Source: Actinotalea subterranea
Lineage (GTDB): Bacteria; Actinomycetota; Actinomycetes; Actinomycetales; Cellulomonadaceae
Assembly: GCF_008364845.1 (NCBI RefSeq)
Contig: NZ_VTTP01000001.1
Location: forward strand, 393,497 to 457,496
DNA: 64,000 bases
Direction: 5' to 3'
Shown here: positions 24,939 through 33,450 of the stretch, one piece after another
How the letters are laid out: each line of letters opens with the position of its first letter
How positions within the stretch are numbered: the first letter of the stretch is position 1
Notes under the pieces: model-generated
What the model was told of the DNA's origin: nothing
The model's database searches: none
What the model saw: only the letters and a program-made list of their open reading frames with translations
Translations under genes and position numbers: made by a program

Positions 24939-26146
24939 GCGAGCGCCTGGCCGAGGTCGGCGACCAGGTCTGCCACGTCCTCGATGCCGACCGAGAGGCG
25001 CACGAGGTCGTCCGGGACCTCGAGCGCCGAGCCCGCGACGGATGCGTGCGTCATGTGGGCCGGGTGCTCGATGAGCGACTCGATGCCGCCCAGCGACTCG
25101 GCGAGCGTGAACACGTGCGTCCGGGCGCACACGTCGAGCGCCTTCTCCTTGCTCCCGACCCGGAAGGAGACCATGCCGCCGAAGCCGCTCATCTGGCGCG
25201 CCGCGGTCGCGTGGCCCGGGTGGTCCTCGAGCCCGGGGTAGATGACCTGGTCGACCGCGGGGTGGTCGCGCAGGAACGTCGCGACCGTCAGCGCGTTCGA
25301 GCAGTGCCGTCCCATGCGCACCGCGAGCGTCTTGAGGCCGCGCAGCGTCAGCCACGCGTCGAAGGGCCCCGCGACGGCGCCCGACGAGTTCTGGTGGAAC
25401 GCGACCGCGTCCGTCAGCAGCGTCGTCCCGGTGGGTCCCTCGAGGCCCACGGGCAGCTGCGCGCCGTCGCCGACGACGAGCGCCCCGCCGACCACGTCGC
25501 TGTGCCCGCCGATGTACTTGGTCGTGGAGTGGACGACCACGTCGGCACCCAGCGCGAGCGGCTGCTGCAGGTACGGCGTGGCGAAGGTGTTGTCGACGAC
25601 CAGGAGGGCGCCCGCCGCACGCGCGAGCGCCGCGAGGGCGGCGATGTCGCTCACGCCGAGCAGCGGGTTCGTGGGCGTCTCGACCCACACGACCTTGGTC
25701 CGCCCGTGCTCGATCGCGCCCGCGACCGCGTCGAGGTCCGTGAGGTCGACCGGCGTGTGCTCGATGCCCCAGGGGCCGAAGACCCGCGCGACGAGGCGGT
25801 ACGTGCCGCCGTACGCGTCGTTCGGCACGACGACGTGGTCCCCGGGACGCAGCACCGCGCGAAGCAGCGTGTCCTCCGCGGCGAGGCCCGACGAGAAAGC
25901 GAAGCCCCGCGCGCCGCCCTCGACGGCCGCGAGCGCCTCCTCGAGCGCCGTGCGGGTCGGGTTGCCCGAGCGCGAGTACTCGTACCCGCCCCGCAGGCCG
26001 CCGACACCGTCCTGCTTGTAGGTCGAGACCTGGAAGATCGGGGTCACGACGGCGCCGGTGGCGGCGTCCGGCTCCTGCCCGGCGTGGATGGCCCGGGTCG
26101 AGAAGCCTGCGTTGGTCCAGTCCTGCGGCGTGGGTGCGTCTGTCAC
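24935..26146 (-). CDS. metB: Cystathionine gamma-synthase/gamma-lyase
   Basis: 403 residues. PLP enzyme of the Cys/Met metabolism family. The PLP lysine lies in HSTTKYIGGHSD near residue 208; other marks are YEYSRSGNPTR and ETPTNPLLGVSD. It may join O-acyl-homoserine to cysteine or cleave cystathionine; family members in actinobacteria often do both. With the cystathionine beta-synthase at 33.4-34.9 kb the organism has reverse transsulfuration, relevant to cysteine supply for mycothiol. GTG at 26146 is chosen: a TAGCCT -10 sits seven bases upstream, and longer starts would run into the divergent msrA region. Confidence 0.92.
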   Translation of the reverse strand: MTDAPTPQDWTNAGFSTRAIHAGQEPDAATGAVVTPIFQVSTYKQDGVGGLRGGYEYSRSGNPTRTALEEALAAVEGGARGFAFSSGLAAEDTLLRAVLRPGDHVVVPNDAYGGTYRLVARVFGPWGIEHTPVDLTDLDAVAGAIEHGRTKVVWVETPTNPLLGVSDIAALAALARAAGALLVVDNTFATPYLQQPLALGADVVVHSTTKYIGGHSDVVGGALVVGDGAQLPVGLEGPTGTTLLTDAVAFHQNSSGAVAGPFDAWLTLRGLKTLAVRMGRHCSNALTVATFLRDHPAVDQVIYPGLEDHPGHATAARQMSGFGGMVSFRVGSKEKALDVCARTHVFTLAESLGGIESLIEHPAHMTHASVAGSALEVPDDLVRLSVGIEDVADLVADLGQALA

Positions 26147-26153
26147 GCGTCCC

Positions 26154-26159
26154 AGGCTA
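26154..26159 (-). promoter_or_regulatory. -10 element (TAGCCT) for leaderless metB operon
   Basis: TAGCCT on the minus strand, then seven bases, then GTG at 26146. No Shine-Dalgarno sequence lies between. Predicted leaderless start of the metB, AI-2E, ilvA transcript. Confidence 0.5.
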
Positions 26160-26267
26160 GAGGTAGGCCCCGACGCGCACGCGCCAGGGAACACCGCGGG
26201 CGTCGGGCGCGTTGCGAGCCGATGGACGGCCGGCAGCCGGTCGACCGTCCACGAGCAAGGAGGCCCC

Positions 26268-26930
26268 ATGTTCGGATCGATGCTGCGCACCACGATGGTC
26301 ACGCCCGAGCGTGCGCTCAAGGGACGTGACGGGTACGCCTACGCCGTGCCCGAGCGGCACGCGGTCCTCGGCACGCCGCTGGCCGGCCCGTGGCCGCAGG
26401 GCACCGCCGTCGCGCACCTCGCGCTCGGGTGCTTCTGGGGTGCGGAGAAGGAGATGTGGCGGCTCCCCGGGGTCGTCACCACGGCCGCCGGCTACCAGGG
26501 GGGCTTCACCCCGTTCCCGACGTACGAGGAGACGTGCACGGGCCAGACCGGTCACACGGAGACGGTCCTCGTCGCCTACGACCCGACGGTGCTGAGCCAC
26601 GCCGAGCTGATGCGTACCTTCTGGACCCTGCACGACCCGACGCAGGGGTTCCGCCAGGGCAACGACGTCGGCACCCAGTACCGGTCGGCGATCTTCACGA
26701 CGACGCCCGAGCAGCTCGAGGCGGCGCTCGCGACCCGCGACGCGTTCGAGCCCGAGCTGCGCCGCAACGGGTACGGCCAGATCACCACCGAGATCCGGCC
26801 GGTCGACGGCGAGGGGGGCGCGGGCCGGTTCTACTACGCCGAGGACTACCACCAGCAGTACCTGCACAAGGTCCCGAACGGCTACTGCCCCGTCCACTCG
26901 ACGGGCGTCGCCTGCCCGCTCCCCTCGTAG
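26268..26930 (+). CDS. msrA: Peptide-methionine (S)-S-oxide reductase
   Basis: 220 residues. Repairs methionine-S-sulfoxide in oxidised proteins in the cytosol. The catalytic Cys55 is in LALGCFWGAEKE; the substrate pocket GGFTPFPTYEE, HTETV and EDYHQQYL are all conserved. The C-terminal NGYCPVHSTGVACPLPS holds two Cys suitable as resolving residues. ATG at 26268 has AAGGAGG six bases upstream; the in-frame extension upstream overlaps the promoter of metB. Monocistronic, ended by a strong hairpin. Confidence 0.95.
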   Translation: MFGSMLRTTMVTPERALKGRDGYAYAVPERHAVLGTPLAGPWPQGTAVAHLALGCFWGAEKEMWRLPGVVTTAAGYQGGFTPFPTYEETCTGQTGHTETVLVAYDPTVLSHAELMRTFWTLHDPTQGFRQGNDVGTQYRSAIFTTTPEQLEAALATRDAFEPELRRNGYGQITTEIRPVDGEGGAGRFYYAEDYHQQYLHKVPNGYCPVHSTGVACPLPS

Positions 26931-26961
26931 TCGCCCGACCTCGTAGGCGCCTGAGCGCGTA

Positions 26962-26991
26962 GGCCCGGCAGCGAGGCGCCGCTGCCGGGCC
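26962..26991. terminator. Bidirectional hairpin terminator between msrA and a hypothetical gene
   Basis: Perfect 12-bp stem GGCCCGGCAGCG / CGCTGCCGGGCC with six-base loop, 31 bases after the msrA stop, in a convergent gap. Confidence 0.78.
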
Positions 26992-27065
26992 CACGCTGCG
27001 CCCCACGGGCGGGGGCTGGACGGGCGAGGGTGCCCGCTCCGCCGTCGCCCCGCGGGACCTGAGCC

Positions 27066-27533
27066 TCAGCCGACCTCCTGCCCCAGCTCCGCCTCGATGA
27101 GCTCCGTGACGTGTGCCGTTGCCGCGTCGTACTCGCGGCGGTCGAAGACGAACGGACCGAAGGCCGCGTAGGACCACTCGCGGCGGTACGGCTGCCGGAA
27201 GCCGGACCACGTGACCGTCTCGGGTGTCGCCGCGACGTCCACCTCGAGCGGCCAGCAGCCGACCTCGCCGCAGTCGCAGGCCAGGAGCCAGACCGAGCCG
27301 GGCTCCGGGCACTGCTGCCGAGCGTCGCCGCGCAGGTACTCGGTGAGCCGCCCGTAGTCGAAGAACGCGGGCACCAGGCCCCCGTAGGCGCCCCACGGCT
27401 CGTACCCGCTCTTGCGCTCGTAGGCGCCGACGAGGTCGCACAGCGTGACGCCGTCGACGACGGGCATGACCGCGGTGGGGCGGTCCGGGGTGTGGACGGC
27501 CCGGAACTCGATCGTCGGACGACTACCTGCCAC
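27066..27533 (-). CDS. Hypothetical protein with CxCGxxGCWP motif
   Basis: 155 residues, family not recognised. No signal peptide or membrane helix. A Cys cluster LACDCGEVGCWPLEV near residue 80 could bind zinc. The flanking parts are rich in aromatic residues (YEPWGAYGGLVPAFFDYG, FRQPYRREWSYAAFGPF). The start is GTG at 27533, preceded by GGGAG at suitable distance; longer starts give an Arg/Pro-rich tail. It stands alone, convergent with msrA and divergent from the ABC exporter. Actinobacterial genomes hold similar small proteins of unknown role. Confidence 0.65.
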   Translation of the reverse strand: MAGSRPTIEFRAVHTPDRPTAVMPVVDGVTLCDLVGAYERKSGYEPWGAYGGLVPAFFDYGRLTEYLRGDARQQCPEPGSVWLLACDCGEVGCWPLEVDVAATPETVTWSGFRQPYRREWSYAAFGPFVFDRREYDAATAHVTELIEAELGQEVG

Positions 27534-27682
27534 TGGTCGGCTCCCTGGCTCGTGGAGCGTCCATGGTGGCACCCCAGCACCGCGCACGGGCGTCGTGCAC
27601 AGGCTCCGGCCGCCCCCGCTGAGCGCGCCCGCGGGAGGCCGCGCGCCCGTCGCGCGACGGAGCGGGTCATCCTTGCGGCGTA

Positions 27683-27738
27683 GGAGCCGGGCCCGCACAG
27701 ATACGCCTCATGGCCGTTCTGGTGCGGGCCCGGGCTCC
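27683..27738. promoter_or_regulatory. Large inverted repeat just upstream of the ABC exporter -10
   Basis: Arms GGAGCCGGGCCCGCAC (27683-27698) and GTGCGGGCCCGGGCTCC (27722-27738) match over 16 bp with one bulged base and a 23-base loop. It covers the -35 to -10 spacer of the exporter promoter. The genes on both sides diverge, so it is not an ordinary terminator of either. An operator or a cruciform-prone control site is likely. Confidence 0.55.
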
Positions 27739-27739
27739 G

Positions 27740-27745
27740 TAGGTT
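27740..27745 (+). promoter_or_regulatory. -10 element (TAGGTT) of the ABC exporter operon
   Basis: TAGGTT about 30 bases before the ATG at 27775, with GAGGAGG as ribosome site. The -35 region overlaps the loop of the large inverted repeat. Confidence 0.5.
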
Positions 27746-27774
27746 CGACTCGTCAGCACCGACGAGGAGGAACC

Positions 27775-28770
27775 ATGATCGAGGCCGTAGGCCTGACCAA
27801 GAGGTACGGCGCGAAGACCGCCGTCGACGGTGTGTCGTTCACCGTCCAGCCCGGGAAGGTCACCGGCTTCCTGGGGCCCAACGGCGCCGGCAAGTCGACG
27901 ACGATGCGCATGGTCGTCGGGCTCGACCGGCCGTCCGCCGGCTCGGTGACCGTCAACGGCAAGCACTACGCCCAGCACCGGGCTCCGCTCCAGGAGGTCG
28001 GCACGCTCCTCGACGCGAAGGCGGTGCACACCGGCCGCTCCGCGCAGAACCACCTGCTCGCCATGGCGGCGACCCACGGCATCGGCAAGGCGCGCGTGCG
28101 CGAGGTGATCGAGATGACGGGGCTCGAGGGCGTGGCGCGCAAGCGCGTCGGCGGCTTCTCTCTCGGCATGGGACAGCGCCTCGGCATCGCGGCGGCCCTG
28201 CTCGGCGACCCCCAGACGCTCATCCTCGACGAGCCCGTCAACGGCCTCGACCCCGAGGGCGTCCTGTGGGTCCGCAACCTCGTGCGCTACCTCGCGGGCC
28301 AGGGGCGCACGGTCTTCCTGTCCTCGCACCTCATGAGCGAGATGGCCCTCACCGCCGACCACATCATCGTGGTGGGCCGGGGCCGGGTCATCGCCGACGC
28401 CCCCGTCGGCGACATCGTCGCCCGCGCCACCGGGACCACGGTCCGCGTCCGGTCGCCCCAGGCGGCCGAGCTCGAGGCGGCGGTCCGCGCGGCGGGCGTC
28501 ACCGTCGCGTCACCCGAGCTCGGCGTCCTCGAGATCACCGGGAGCACGGCCCCCGCGATCGGCGAGGCGGCCGCACGGGCCGGCGTCGTCCTGCACGAGC
28601 TCACGCCGCTCAACGGCTCGCTCGAGGACGCGTACATGCAGCTCACCGCCCAGGACGTCGAGTTCCACTCGCACGCCCCGCTCGGCGGCCCCGCCCCCGC
28701 CGGCCAGGCCGCCCACCCCGCCAGCCCGAAAGGCGCGACCGCGCCCCTGAACGAAGGTGCCCTGCGATGA
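27775..28770 (+). CDS. ABC transporter ATP-binding protein (exporter, CcmA/DrrA type)
   Basis: 331 residues. Walker A GPNGAGKST at about 38-46, signature FSLGMGQRLGIAAALL near 130 (a variant of LSGGQ common in this drug/peptide-export group), Walker B TLILDEPVNGLDP near 150, H-loop SSHLMSE. The C-terminal extension ends Ala/Pro-rich and is probably disordered. It drives the permease encoded next, with which it overlaps in ATGA. The two-component system just downstream may respond to the same stress, as in many antimicrobial-peptide modules, but this is an inference from position. Confidence 0.9.
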   Translation: MIEAVGLTKRYGAKTAVDGVSFTVQPGKVTGFLGPNGAGKSTTMRMVVGLDRPSAGSVTVNGKHYAQHRAPLQEVGTLLDAKAVHTGRSAQNHLLAMAATHGIGKARVREVIEMTGLEGVARKRVGGFSLGMGQRLGIAAALLGDPQTLILDEPVNGLDPEGVLWVRNLVRYLAGQGRTVFLSSHLMSEMALTADHIIVVGRGRVIADAPVGDIVARATGTTVRVRSPQAAELEAAVRAAGVTVASPELGVLEITGSTAPAIGEAAARAGVVLHELTPLNGSLEDAYMQLTAQDVEFHSHAPLGGPAPAGQAAHPASPKGATAPLNEGALR

Positions 28771-29618
28771 CCACCCTGGCCTCCCCCGCCCCGGCCGCTG
28801 CGACCCGGCCCCGCGCCGCGGTCAAGCCGGTCACGCTGACGCGCGTCGTCGCGTCGGAGTGGATCAAGTTCCGCACGATCCGCTCGACGTTCTGGACCCT
28901 GCCCGTGACGGCCCTGCTGATGATCGGCCTCGCCGTGCTCTACGCGTGGGGCGCCACGACCGTCGGCCCGGAGGAGATGGGCGCCGTCGACGGCGCGTCC
29001 GTCATCACGAGCGGGTGGTACTTCGCCCAGCTCGCCGTGAGCGTCCTGGCGATCCTCACGATCTCGGGCGAGTACAGCACCGGCATGATCCGGTCGACGC
29101 TGGCCGCGGTGCCGAAGCGGCTCCCGGCCCTGTGGGCGAAGGCCGCGGTCCTCGCGGTCGTCGTCGCCGTCGTCTCGGTGATCGCCGTGGCGCTCGCCTG
29201 GGTCGCCGTGCTGCCGTTCGCCGACCAGCTCGACCTGTCCCTGGACCTGGGTGACCCGTCGACCCTGCGCATGGTGGCCGGCGCCCCGCTGTACCTCGCG
29301 ACCATCGCCGTGTTCGCCTTCGCGATCGGCGCGCTCATGCGTCACTCGGCCGGTGCGCTCGCCGTCGTCCTCGGCCTGCTCCTCGTGATCGAGAACGTGT
29401 TCGCGCTCATCCCGCTGCGCTTCTTCGAGCTTGTCAGCCCGTTCCTTCCGTCGACGGCCGGCACGCGCCTGCTCCTCACGGACGAGACGCTCGACTCGAT
29501 GAACCGCGTCGAGGACGCCGTCCAGCTGAGCGCGTGGCAGGGCTACGGCGTGCTGGTGGTGTGGACGGTGGTCCTGCTGGTCCTCGCAGCGGTGCTCCTG
29601 CGCCGGCGCGACGCCTGA
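28767..29618 (+). CDS. ABC-2 type transporter permease
   Basis: 283 residues with six predicted helices. The N-terminal motif LTRVVASEWIKFRTIRSTFW, then ISGEYSTGMIRSTLAAVPKR, is typical of ABC-2 permeases paired with antibiotic or bacteriocin-resistance ATPases. ATG overlaps the ATPase stop (ATGA), so the two are coupled. The exported substrate is unknown. A 14-bp hairpin terminator follows, so the exporter and the downstream sensor kinase are probably separate transcripts. Confidence 0.88.
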   Translation: MTTLASPAPAAATRPRAAVKPVTLTRVVASEWIKFRTIRSTFWTLPVTALLMIGLAVLYAWGATTVGPEEMGAVDGASVITSGWYFAQLAVSVLAILTISGEYSTGMIRSTLAAVPKRLPALWAKAAVLAVVVAVVSVIAVALAWVAVLPFADQLDLSLDLGDPSTLRMVAGAPLYLATIAVFAFAIGALMRHSAGALAVVLGLLLVIENVFALIPLRFFELVSPFLPSTAGTRLLLTDETLDSMNRVEDAVQLSAWQGYGVLVVWTVVLLVLAAVLLRRRDA

Positions 29619-29651
29619 GGACGCACGTGACCGCCCCTGGGGCGGCGGCGG

Positions 29652-29686
29652 GGGCGTCGGACCGGTGGAGGGCCGGTCCGACGCCC
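29652..29686 (+). terminator. Hairpin terminator after the ABC exporter
   Basis: Perfect 14-bp stem GGGCGTCGGACCGG / CCGGTCCGACGCCC with seven-base loop, 33 bases past the permease stop. No T-run. Confidence 0.78.
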
Positions 29687-29724
29687 TGCGTCGTCCAGGG
29701 CACCGCCGATGGGAGGCTGGTGCC

Positions 29725-31107
29725 GTGACAGCACACCGCCTGCGGACACCGCCCCCGGGGGCCCCTGCGCCCGGCCCGGTCCCGGCCGGGCACCCGGACG
29801 GTGCGCCGGAGTTCACCGAGCTCACGGCCCGGCGCCTCGGCCCCGTCCGCCGGTTCTTCGTGCGGCACCCCGTGGCGATGGACGTCGTCGTCATGCTCTG
29901 GTTCGCGGTGCCCTCGCTCCTCGCGCTCCTCGCGACCGCGACCCAGGGGCCGTTCTCGTGGGACGGGACGAGGCCCCAGCTCGTCGCGGCCGGGTTCATC
30001 GTCCTGGGCACCGTGCTCCTGTTCTGGCGCAGACGACGGCCCCTGCTCGTGATCACCGTGATGACGGTCCTCACGGCGGCGTGCACGGGCCTGTCCGGCT
30101 CGACGAACGGGTTCGACCTCGGCGTGTGCCTCGCGCTCTACGCAGTCGCGGCGTCACGGCCGGCCCTGACGACCTGGCTCTCGTTCACGGGCTCGATGGG
30201 AGTCACGGGCCTCGTCCTGTGGTCCTGGGAGGCGCCGGACGGCGTCCCCGCGAGCGACGTCGCGGGCGTGAGCGTGACCGACGACAACGGGGCCGTCGCC
30301 TTCAGCTCGCAGGACCGCCTGCTGACCATCGCGTTCGTCATGATCCTGGGCCTGCTAGCGGTCGCGATCGGCACGAGCGTGCGCAACCGCCGCCTGCACA
30401 TCGCCGACCTCGTCGAGCGGGCCAACAGCCTCGCCCGGGACCGGGACCGGGAGGCGTTGCTCGCGCGGGCCGCCGAGCGCGCCAGGATCGCGCGTGAGAT
30501 GCACGACGTCGTCGCCCACAGCCTGTCCGTCATGATCGCGCTCGGCGATGGCGCGTCGGCCGCGATCGAGCGATCGCCCGACCGGTCCCGGGCGGCGCTC
30601 GACGAGCTCTCGGCAACGGGGCGCGCGGCGCTCACGGACATGCGGCGCGTGCTGGGCGTGCTCGACGCCGGCCCCGAGCCGGACGCCGACGCCGCGCCGC
30701 TCGAGCCGCAGCCCTCCGCGCCCGACCTCGTGGCACTCGTCGAGCGGTTCCGGGCCGCGGGGCTGCCCGTGCGCACCGACGGCCTGACGACCGCGCTGCC
30801 CGGCGACGCCGGCCTCCAGCTCGCGGTCTACCGCATCGTCCAGGAGTCCCTCACGAACGTGCTGCGGCACGCACCCGGGACCTCCGGGGTGGACCTGACC
30901 CTGCGCCGCACGCCGGACGGCGTCGAGGTCGACGTCGTCGACGAGGGCCCGGCCCTGCCGGGCACGACGCCGCCGTCCGACGGCGCCGGGCGCGGCCTCA
31001 TCGGTATCGGCGAACGCGCCGGCGTCTACGCGGGGACGGTCGATGCCGGCCCCTGGCACACCGGGTGGCGGGTCCGCACGGTCATCCCCTGGCAGGAGCG
31101 CGCATGA
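29725..31107 (+). CDS. Sensor histidine kinase, NarL/DesK-type (HisKA_3)
   Basis: 460 residues. After a Pro-rich N-terminal tail come five or six membrane helices (about 50-225), then a short coiled linker and the HisKA_3 dimerisation helix with phospho-acceptor His260 in REMHDVVAHSLSV. The ATPase domain has the N box (QESLTNVLRHAPG) and a GxG lid (GAGRGLIGIGERAG). GTG at 29725 has GGGAGG upstream. There is no large extracellular sensor, so it likely senses the membrane or a partner such as the ABC exporter. Its stop overlaps the regulator start in ATGA. Confidence 0.92.
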   Translation: MTAHRLRTPPPGAPAPGPVPAGHPDGAPEFTELTARRLGPVRRFFVRHPVAMDVVVMLWFAVPSLLALLATATQGPFSWDGTRPQLVAAGFIVLGTVLLFWRRRRPLLVITVMTVLTAACTGLSGSTNGFDLGVCLALYAVAASRPALTTWLSFTGSMGVTGLVLWSWEAPDGVPASDVAGVSVTDDNGAVAFSSQDRLLTIAFVMILGLLAVAIGTSVRNRRLHIADLVERANSLARDRDREALLARAAERARIAREMHDVVAHSLSVMIALGDGASAAIERSPDRSRAALDELSATGRAALTDMRRVLGVLDAGPEPDADAAPLEPQPSAPDLVALVERFRAAGLPVRTDGLTTALPGDAGLQLAVYRIVQESLTNVLRHAPGTSGVDLTLRRTPDGVEVDVVDEGPALPGTTPPSDGAGRGLIGIGERAGVYAGTVDAGPWHTGWRVRTVIPWQERA

Positions 31108-31784
31108 TCCGGGTCCTTCTGGTCGACGACCAGGCACTGCTGCGCATGGGCTTCCGGCTCGTCCTCGAGGCCGAGGACGACATCGAGGTCGTCGGCGAGG
31201 CCGGGGACGGCGCGACGGCGGTCGACCAGGTCCGTGCCCTGGCGCCCGACGTGGTGCTCATGGACGTCCGCATGCCCGGTGTGAACGGGATCGAGGCCAC
31301 CGGGCGGATCGTCGCCGAGCAGCCCGCCACGCGGATCCTCATCCTGACGACGTTCGACCTCGACGAGTACGCGTTCGCCGCGCTGCGGGCGGGGGCGAGC
31401 GGCTTCCTGCTCAAGGACGCCCGGCCCCCGGAGCTCATCGCCGCGATCCGCTCGGTGAGCTCGGGGGACGCGGTCGTCTCGCCGCGCATCACCCGACGCA
31501 TGCTCGAGCTCTTCGCCCCGCAGATGCCCGCCTCGGGCGTCGTCCCGGAGGCGGCCGACGCCGTCGACCCGAGGCTCGCCGAGCTCACGCCACGCGAGCT
31601 GGAGGTCCTCCTGTCCATCGCGCACGGCTCGTCGAACGCGGAGATCGCGGAGCTGCTCTACCTCTCGGAGGCCACGGTCAAGACGCACGTGGGCCGCATC
31701 CTCGCCAAGCTCGGGGTGCGCGACCGCGTCCAGGCCGTCGTCCTGGCGTTCGAGACGGGCCTCGTGGGGCGCGGCCAGGCCTGA
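31104..31784 (+). CDS. LuxR/NarL-family response regulator
   Basis: 226 residues. Receiver domain 1-120 with phospho-acceptor Asp54 in VLMDVRMPG, acidic pair Asp8-Asp9 and Lys near 103 in LLKDA. The LuxR-type helix-turn-helix covers about 160-220 (LTPRELEVLLSIAHGSSNAEIAELLYLS, shown by its first and last parts). It is the partner of the kinase just upstream, with overlapping codons, and probably activates transcription of a nearby target such as the exporter. Confidence 0.93.
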   Translation: MIRVLLVDDQALLRMGFRLVLEAEDDIEVVGEAGDGATAVDQVRALAPDVVLMDVRMPGVNGIEATGRIVAEQPATRILILTTFDLDEYAFAALRAGASGFLLKDARPPELIAAIRSVSSGDAVVSPRITRRMLELFAPQMPASGVVPEAADAVDPRLAELTPRELEVLLSIAHGSSNAEIAELLYLSEATVKTHVGRILAKLGVRDRVQAVVLAFETGLVGRGQA

Positions 31785-31805
31785 GCGTCCTGGCGCGCCC
31801 GACCG

Positions 31806-31846
31806 CCCGGACCGCCGCGCGCCCCGGGTGCGCGCGGCCGTCCGGG
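31806..31846. terminator. Bidirectional hairpin terminator between response regulator and FKBP gene
   Basis: Stem of CCCGGAC plus CCGCGCGC paired with GCGCGCGG plus GTCCGGG, broken by a two-base internal loop, seven-base apical loop. Lies in a 69-base convergent gap. Confidence 0.75.
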
Positions 31847-31853
31847 TGCACGG

Positions 31854-32273
31854 TCAGCGGCGTCGCGTGCCGACGATGTCGACGACGAAGACCAGCGTGT
31901 CCGTCCCGCCGATGCCGGCCTGGGGCATGCCGCGCTCGCCGTAGCCGAGGTGCGGCGGGATCGACAGGAGCATGCGCGAGCCCACCTGCTGGCCCACGAG
32001 CCCCTCGTCCCACCCGCCGATGACCGCACCCACGCCGATGGGGAACGAGATGGACGAGCGGCGGTCGTACGAGTTGTCGAACATCCGGCCGCCCCACACC
32101 TGGCCGTAGTAGTTGACCTCGATGTCGTCGCCCGCCTCGACGAGCTCGCCGTCGCCACGCGAGAGGACCTGCACGGCCAGGTCGCCCGGCGCGGGGGTGT
32201 CGGGGAAGGTGAGCACCGGCTTGTCGCCGAACACCCCGGAGGCGACGGGCAGCGGGGACGTGTTCTCGGGCAT
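31854..32273 (-). CDS. FKBP-type peptidyl-prolyl cis-trans isomerase
   Basis: 139 residues, one FKBP domain without signal peptide, so cytosolic. Conserved core: VNYYGQVWGGRMFDNSY, FPIGVGAVIGGWDEGL and IPPHLGYGERG, with the usual active-site Tyr, Phe-Asp, Val-Ile and Trp positions. It speeds folding at proline bonds. ATG has AGGAGAGG upstream; the longer open frame is shadow of the esterase gene. Separated from the CE7 esterase by 86 bases and possibly cotranscribed. Confidence 0.92.
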   Translation of the reverse strand: MPENTSPLPVASGVFGDKPVLTFPDTPAPGDLAVQVLSRGDGELVEAGDDIEVNYYGQVWGGRMFDNSYDRRSSISFPIGVGAVIGGWDEGLVGQQVGSRMLLSIPPHLGYGERGMPQAGIGGTDTLVFVVDIVGTRRR

Positions 32274-32359
32274 GGGTGACCTCTCCTGTCGGTGGCGCTG
32301 CGCCGGGTGCGCGTCGCCGCGGTCCATCGTGCCCGATGCCGGGCGCGGCCGCGCGAGGG

Positions 32360-33352
32360 TCAGACGCGCTCGGCGAGCCAGCGGATCTGACGGCCCACCT
32401 GGTGGGCCTGCCCGCCCTCGTGCTGGTTGAAGGGGTACTCGACGATCTCGGTCGAGGGCCGTGCGGCTCCTGCCGGCAGGAGGTCCGCCCAGCGGTTGTA
32501 GGCCGTGTAGACCGTCGACGGGGGGCATGTCAGGTCCATGAGCGCGACGGAGAAGAGGGCGTCGGCGCGGGCGCGCCGTGCGAAGTTGGCGCCGTCGATG
32601 TAGGAGAGCGTCCGGAACGCGGCGTCGACGTGGCCCCGGTGCACCGACAGGTAGCGCACGACCTCGCCGTACGGGTCGTTGTCGGTGATCTCCGTCGCAC
32701 GACGGATGTGGCACAGGAAGGGCACGTCGGGCATCACTCCCACGAGGTCGGGCACGAGCCCTGCCACCGCGATGCTGATGCCGCCGCCCTGGCTCCCGCC
32801 GCAGACGGCGACGCGGGTCGCATCGGTGCCCGGCAGCTCCCGCGCGGCCTCGACGGCGCGCACGGCGTCGGTGAACAGACGCCGGTAGTAGTGCTGCTCG
32901 GGGTCCAGGATCCCGCGCGTCATGACGCCCGGGGTCTGCGGTCCGCTCCCGGTCGTGTCCGGGGTGTCGCCCCCGCTCCCCCACGTGCTGCCCTGCCCCC
33001 GGGTGTCCATGAACAGGTGCGCGTAGCCAGCGGCCGCCCACGTCAGGCGCTCGTGCGGGAGGCCCCGGCCGCCGCCGTAGCCCTGGTACTCGACGACGAC
33101 CGGGAGGTCTTCGCGCGCGCCCGCGGGACGGGTGAGCCAGGCCTTGATGGGCTGCCCGCCGAATCCCGCGAACGTCACGTCGTGCACCTCGACGAGGGAC
33201 AGCCCGGTCTCGACGGGCACGGCCTCGAGCGCGAGCGCGTGGCTACGCGTCTCGGCGAGGGTCTGCGCCCAGAACGCGTCGAAGTCGGCGGGCTCGGCCA
33301 CCTCGGGCCGGTAGGAGCGGAGCTCCTCGACGGGCAGGTCGAACATCGGCAC
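32360..33352 (-). CDS. axe: CE7-family acetylxylan esterase / cephalosporin-C deacetylase
   Basis: 330 residues, the standard length. An alpha/beta-hydrolase removing acetyl groups from xylo-oligosaccharides (and cephalosporin C). Catalytic Ser in VCGGSQGGG near 184, Asp in MDLTCPPST near 275, His in FNQHEGG near 310. The CE7 oxyanion/RGQ signature DTRGQGSTWG is present. No signal peptide, so it likely acts in the cytosol on imported acetylated oligosaccharides. GTG at 33352 has GAGGAGG six bases upstream; the Met two codons later is less well spaced. Fits a plant-polysaccharide user such as Cellulomonas. The gene symbol is generic. Confidence 0.93.
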   Translation of the reverse strand: MPMFDLPVEELRSYRPEVAEPADFDAFWAQTLAETRSHALALEAVPVETGLSLVEVHDVTFAGFGGQPIKAWLTRPAGAREDLPVVVEYQGYGGGRGLPHERLTWAAAGYAHLFMDTRGQGSTWGSGGDTPDTTGSGPQTPGVMTRGILDPEQHYYRRLFTDAVRAVEAARELPGTDATRVAVCGGSQGGGISIAVAGLVPDLVGVMPDVPFLCHIRRATEITDNDPYGEVVRYLSVHRGHVDAAFRTLSYIDGANFARRARADALFSVALMDLTCPPSTVYTAYNRWADLLPAGAARPSTEIVEYPFNQHEGGQAHQVGRQIRWLAERV

Positions 33353-33429
33353 GGGCGGCCTCCTCGGCGGTGACGGGACTCGCCCAGATGTCTACCACGC
33401 GCCGGTGGGCCGTGTCGTAACGTTCCGAC

Positions 33430-33444
33430 CGCGGGTTGCCCGCG
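33430..33444 (-). terminator. Small hairpin after cystathionine beta-synthase gene
   Basis: Stem CGCGGG / CCCGCG with loop TTG, seven bases past the stop of the cystathionine beta-synthase gene on the minus strand. Confidence 0.5.
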
Positions 33445-33450
33445 TGTAGG

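Noticed and set aside
30355..31137. Minus-strand open frames opposite the sensor kinase and response regulator
   Set aside because: Shadow frames with no family motif; the plus-strand genes carry all kinase and receiver residues.
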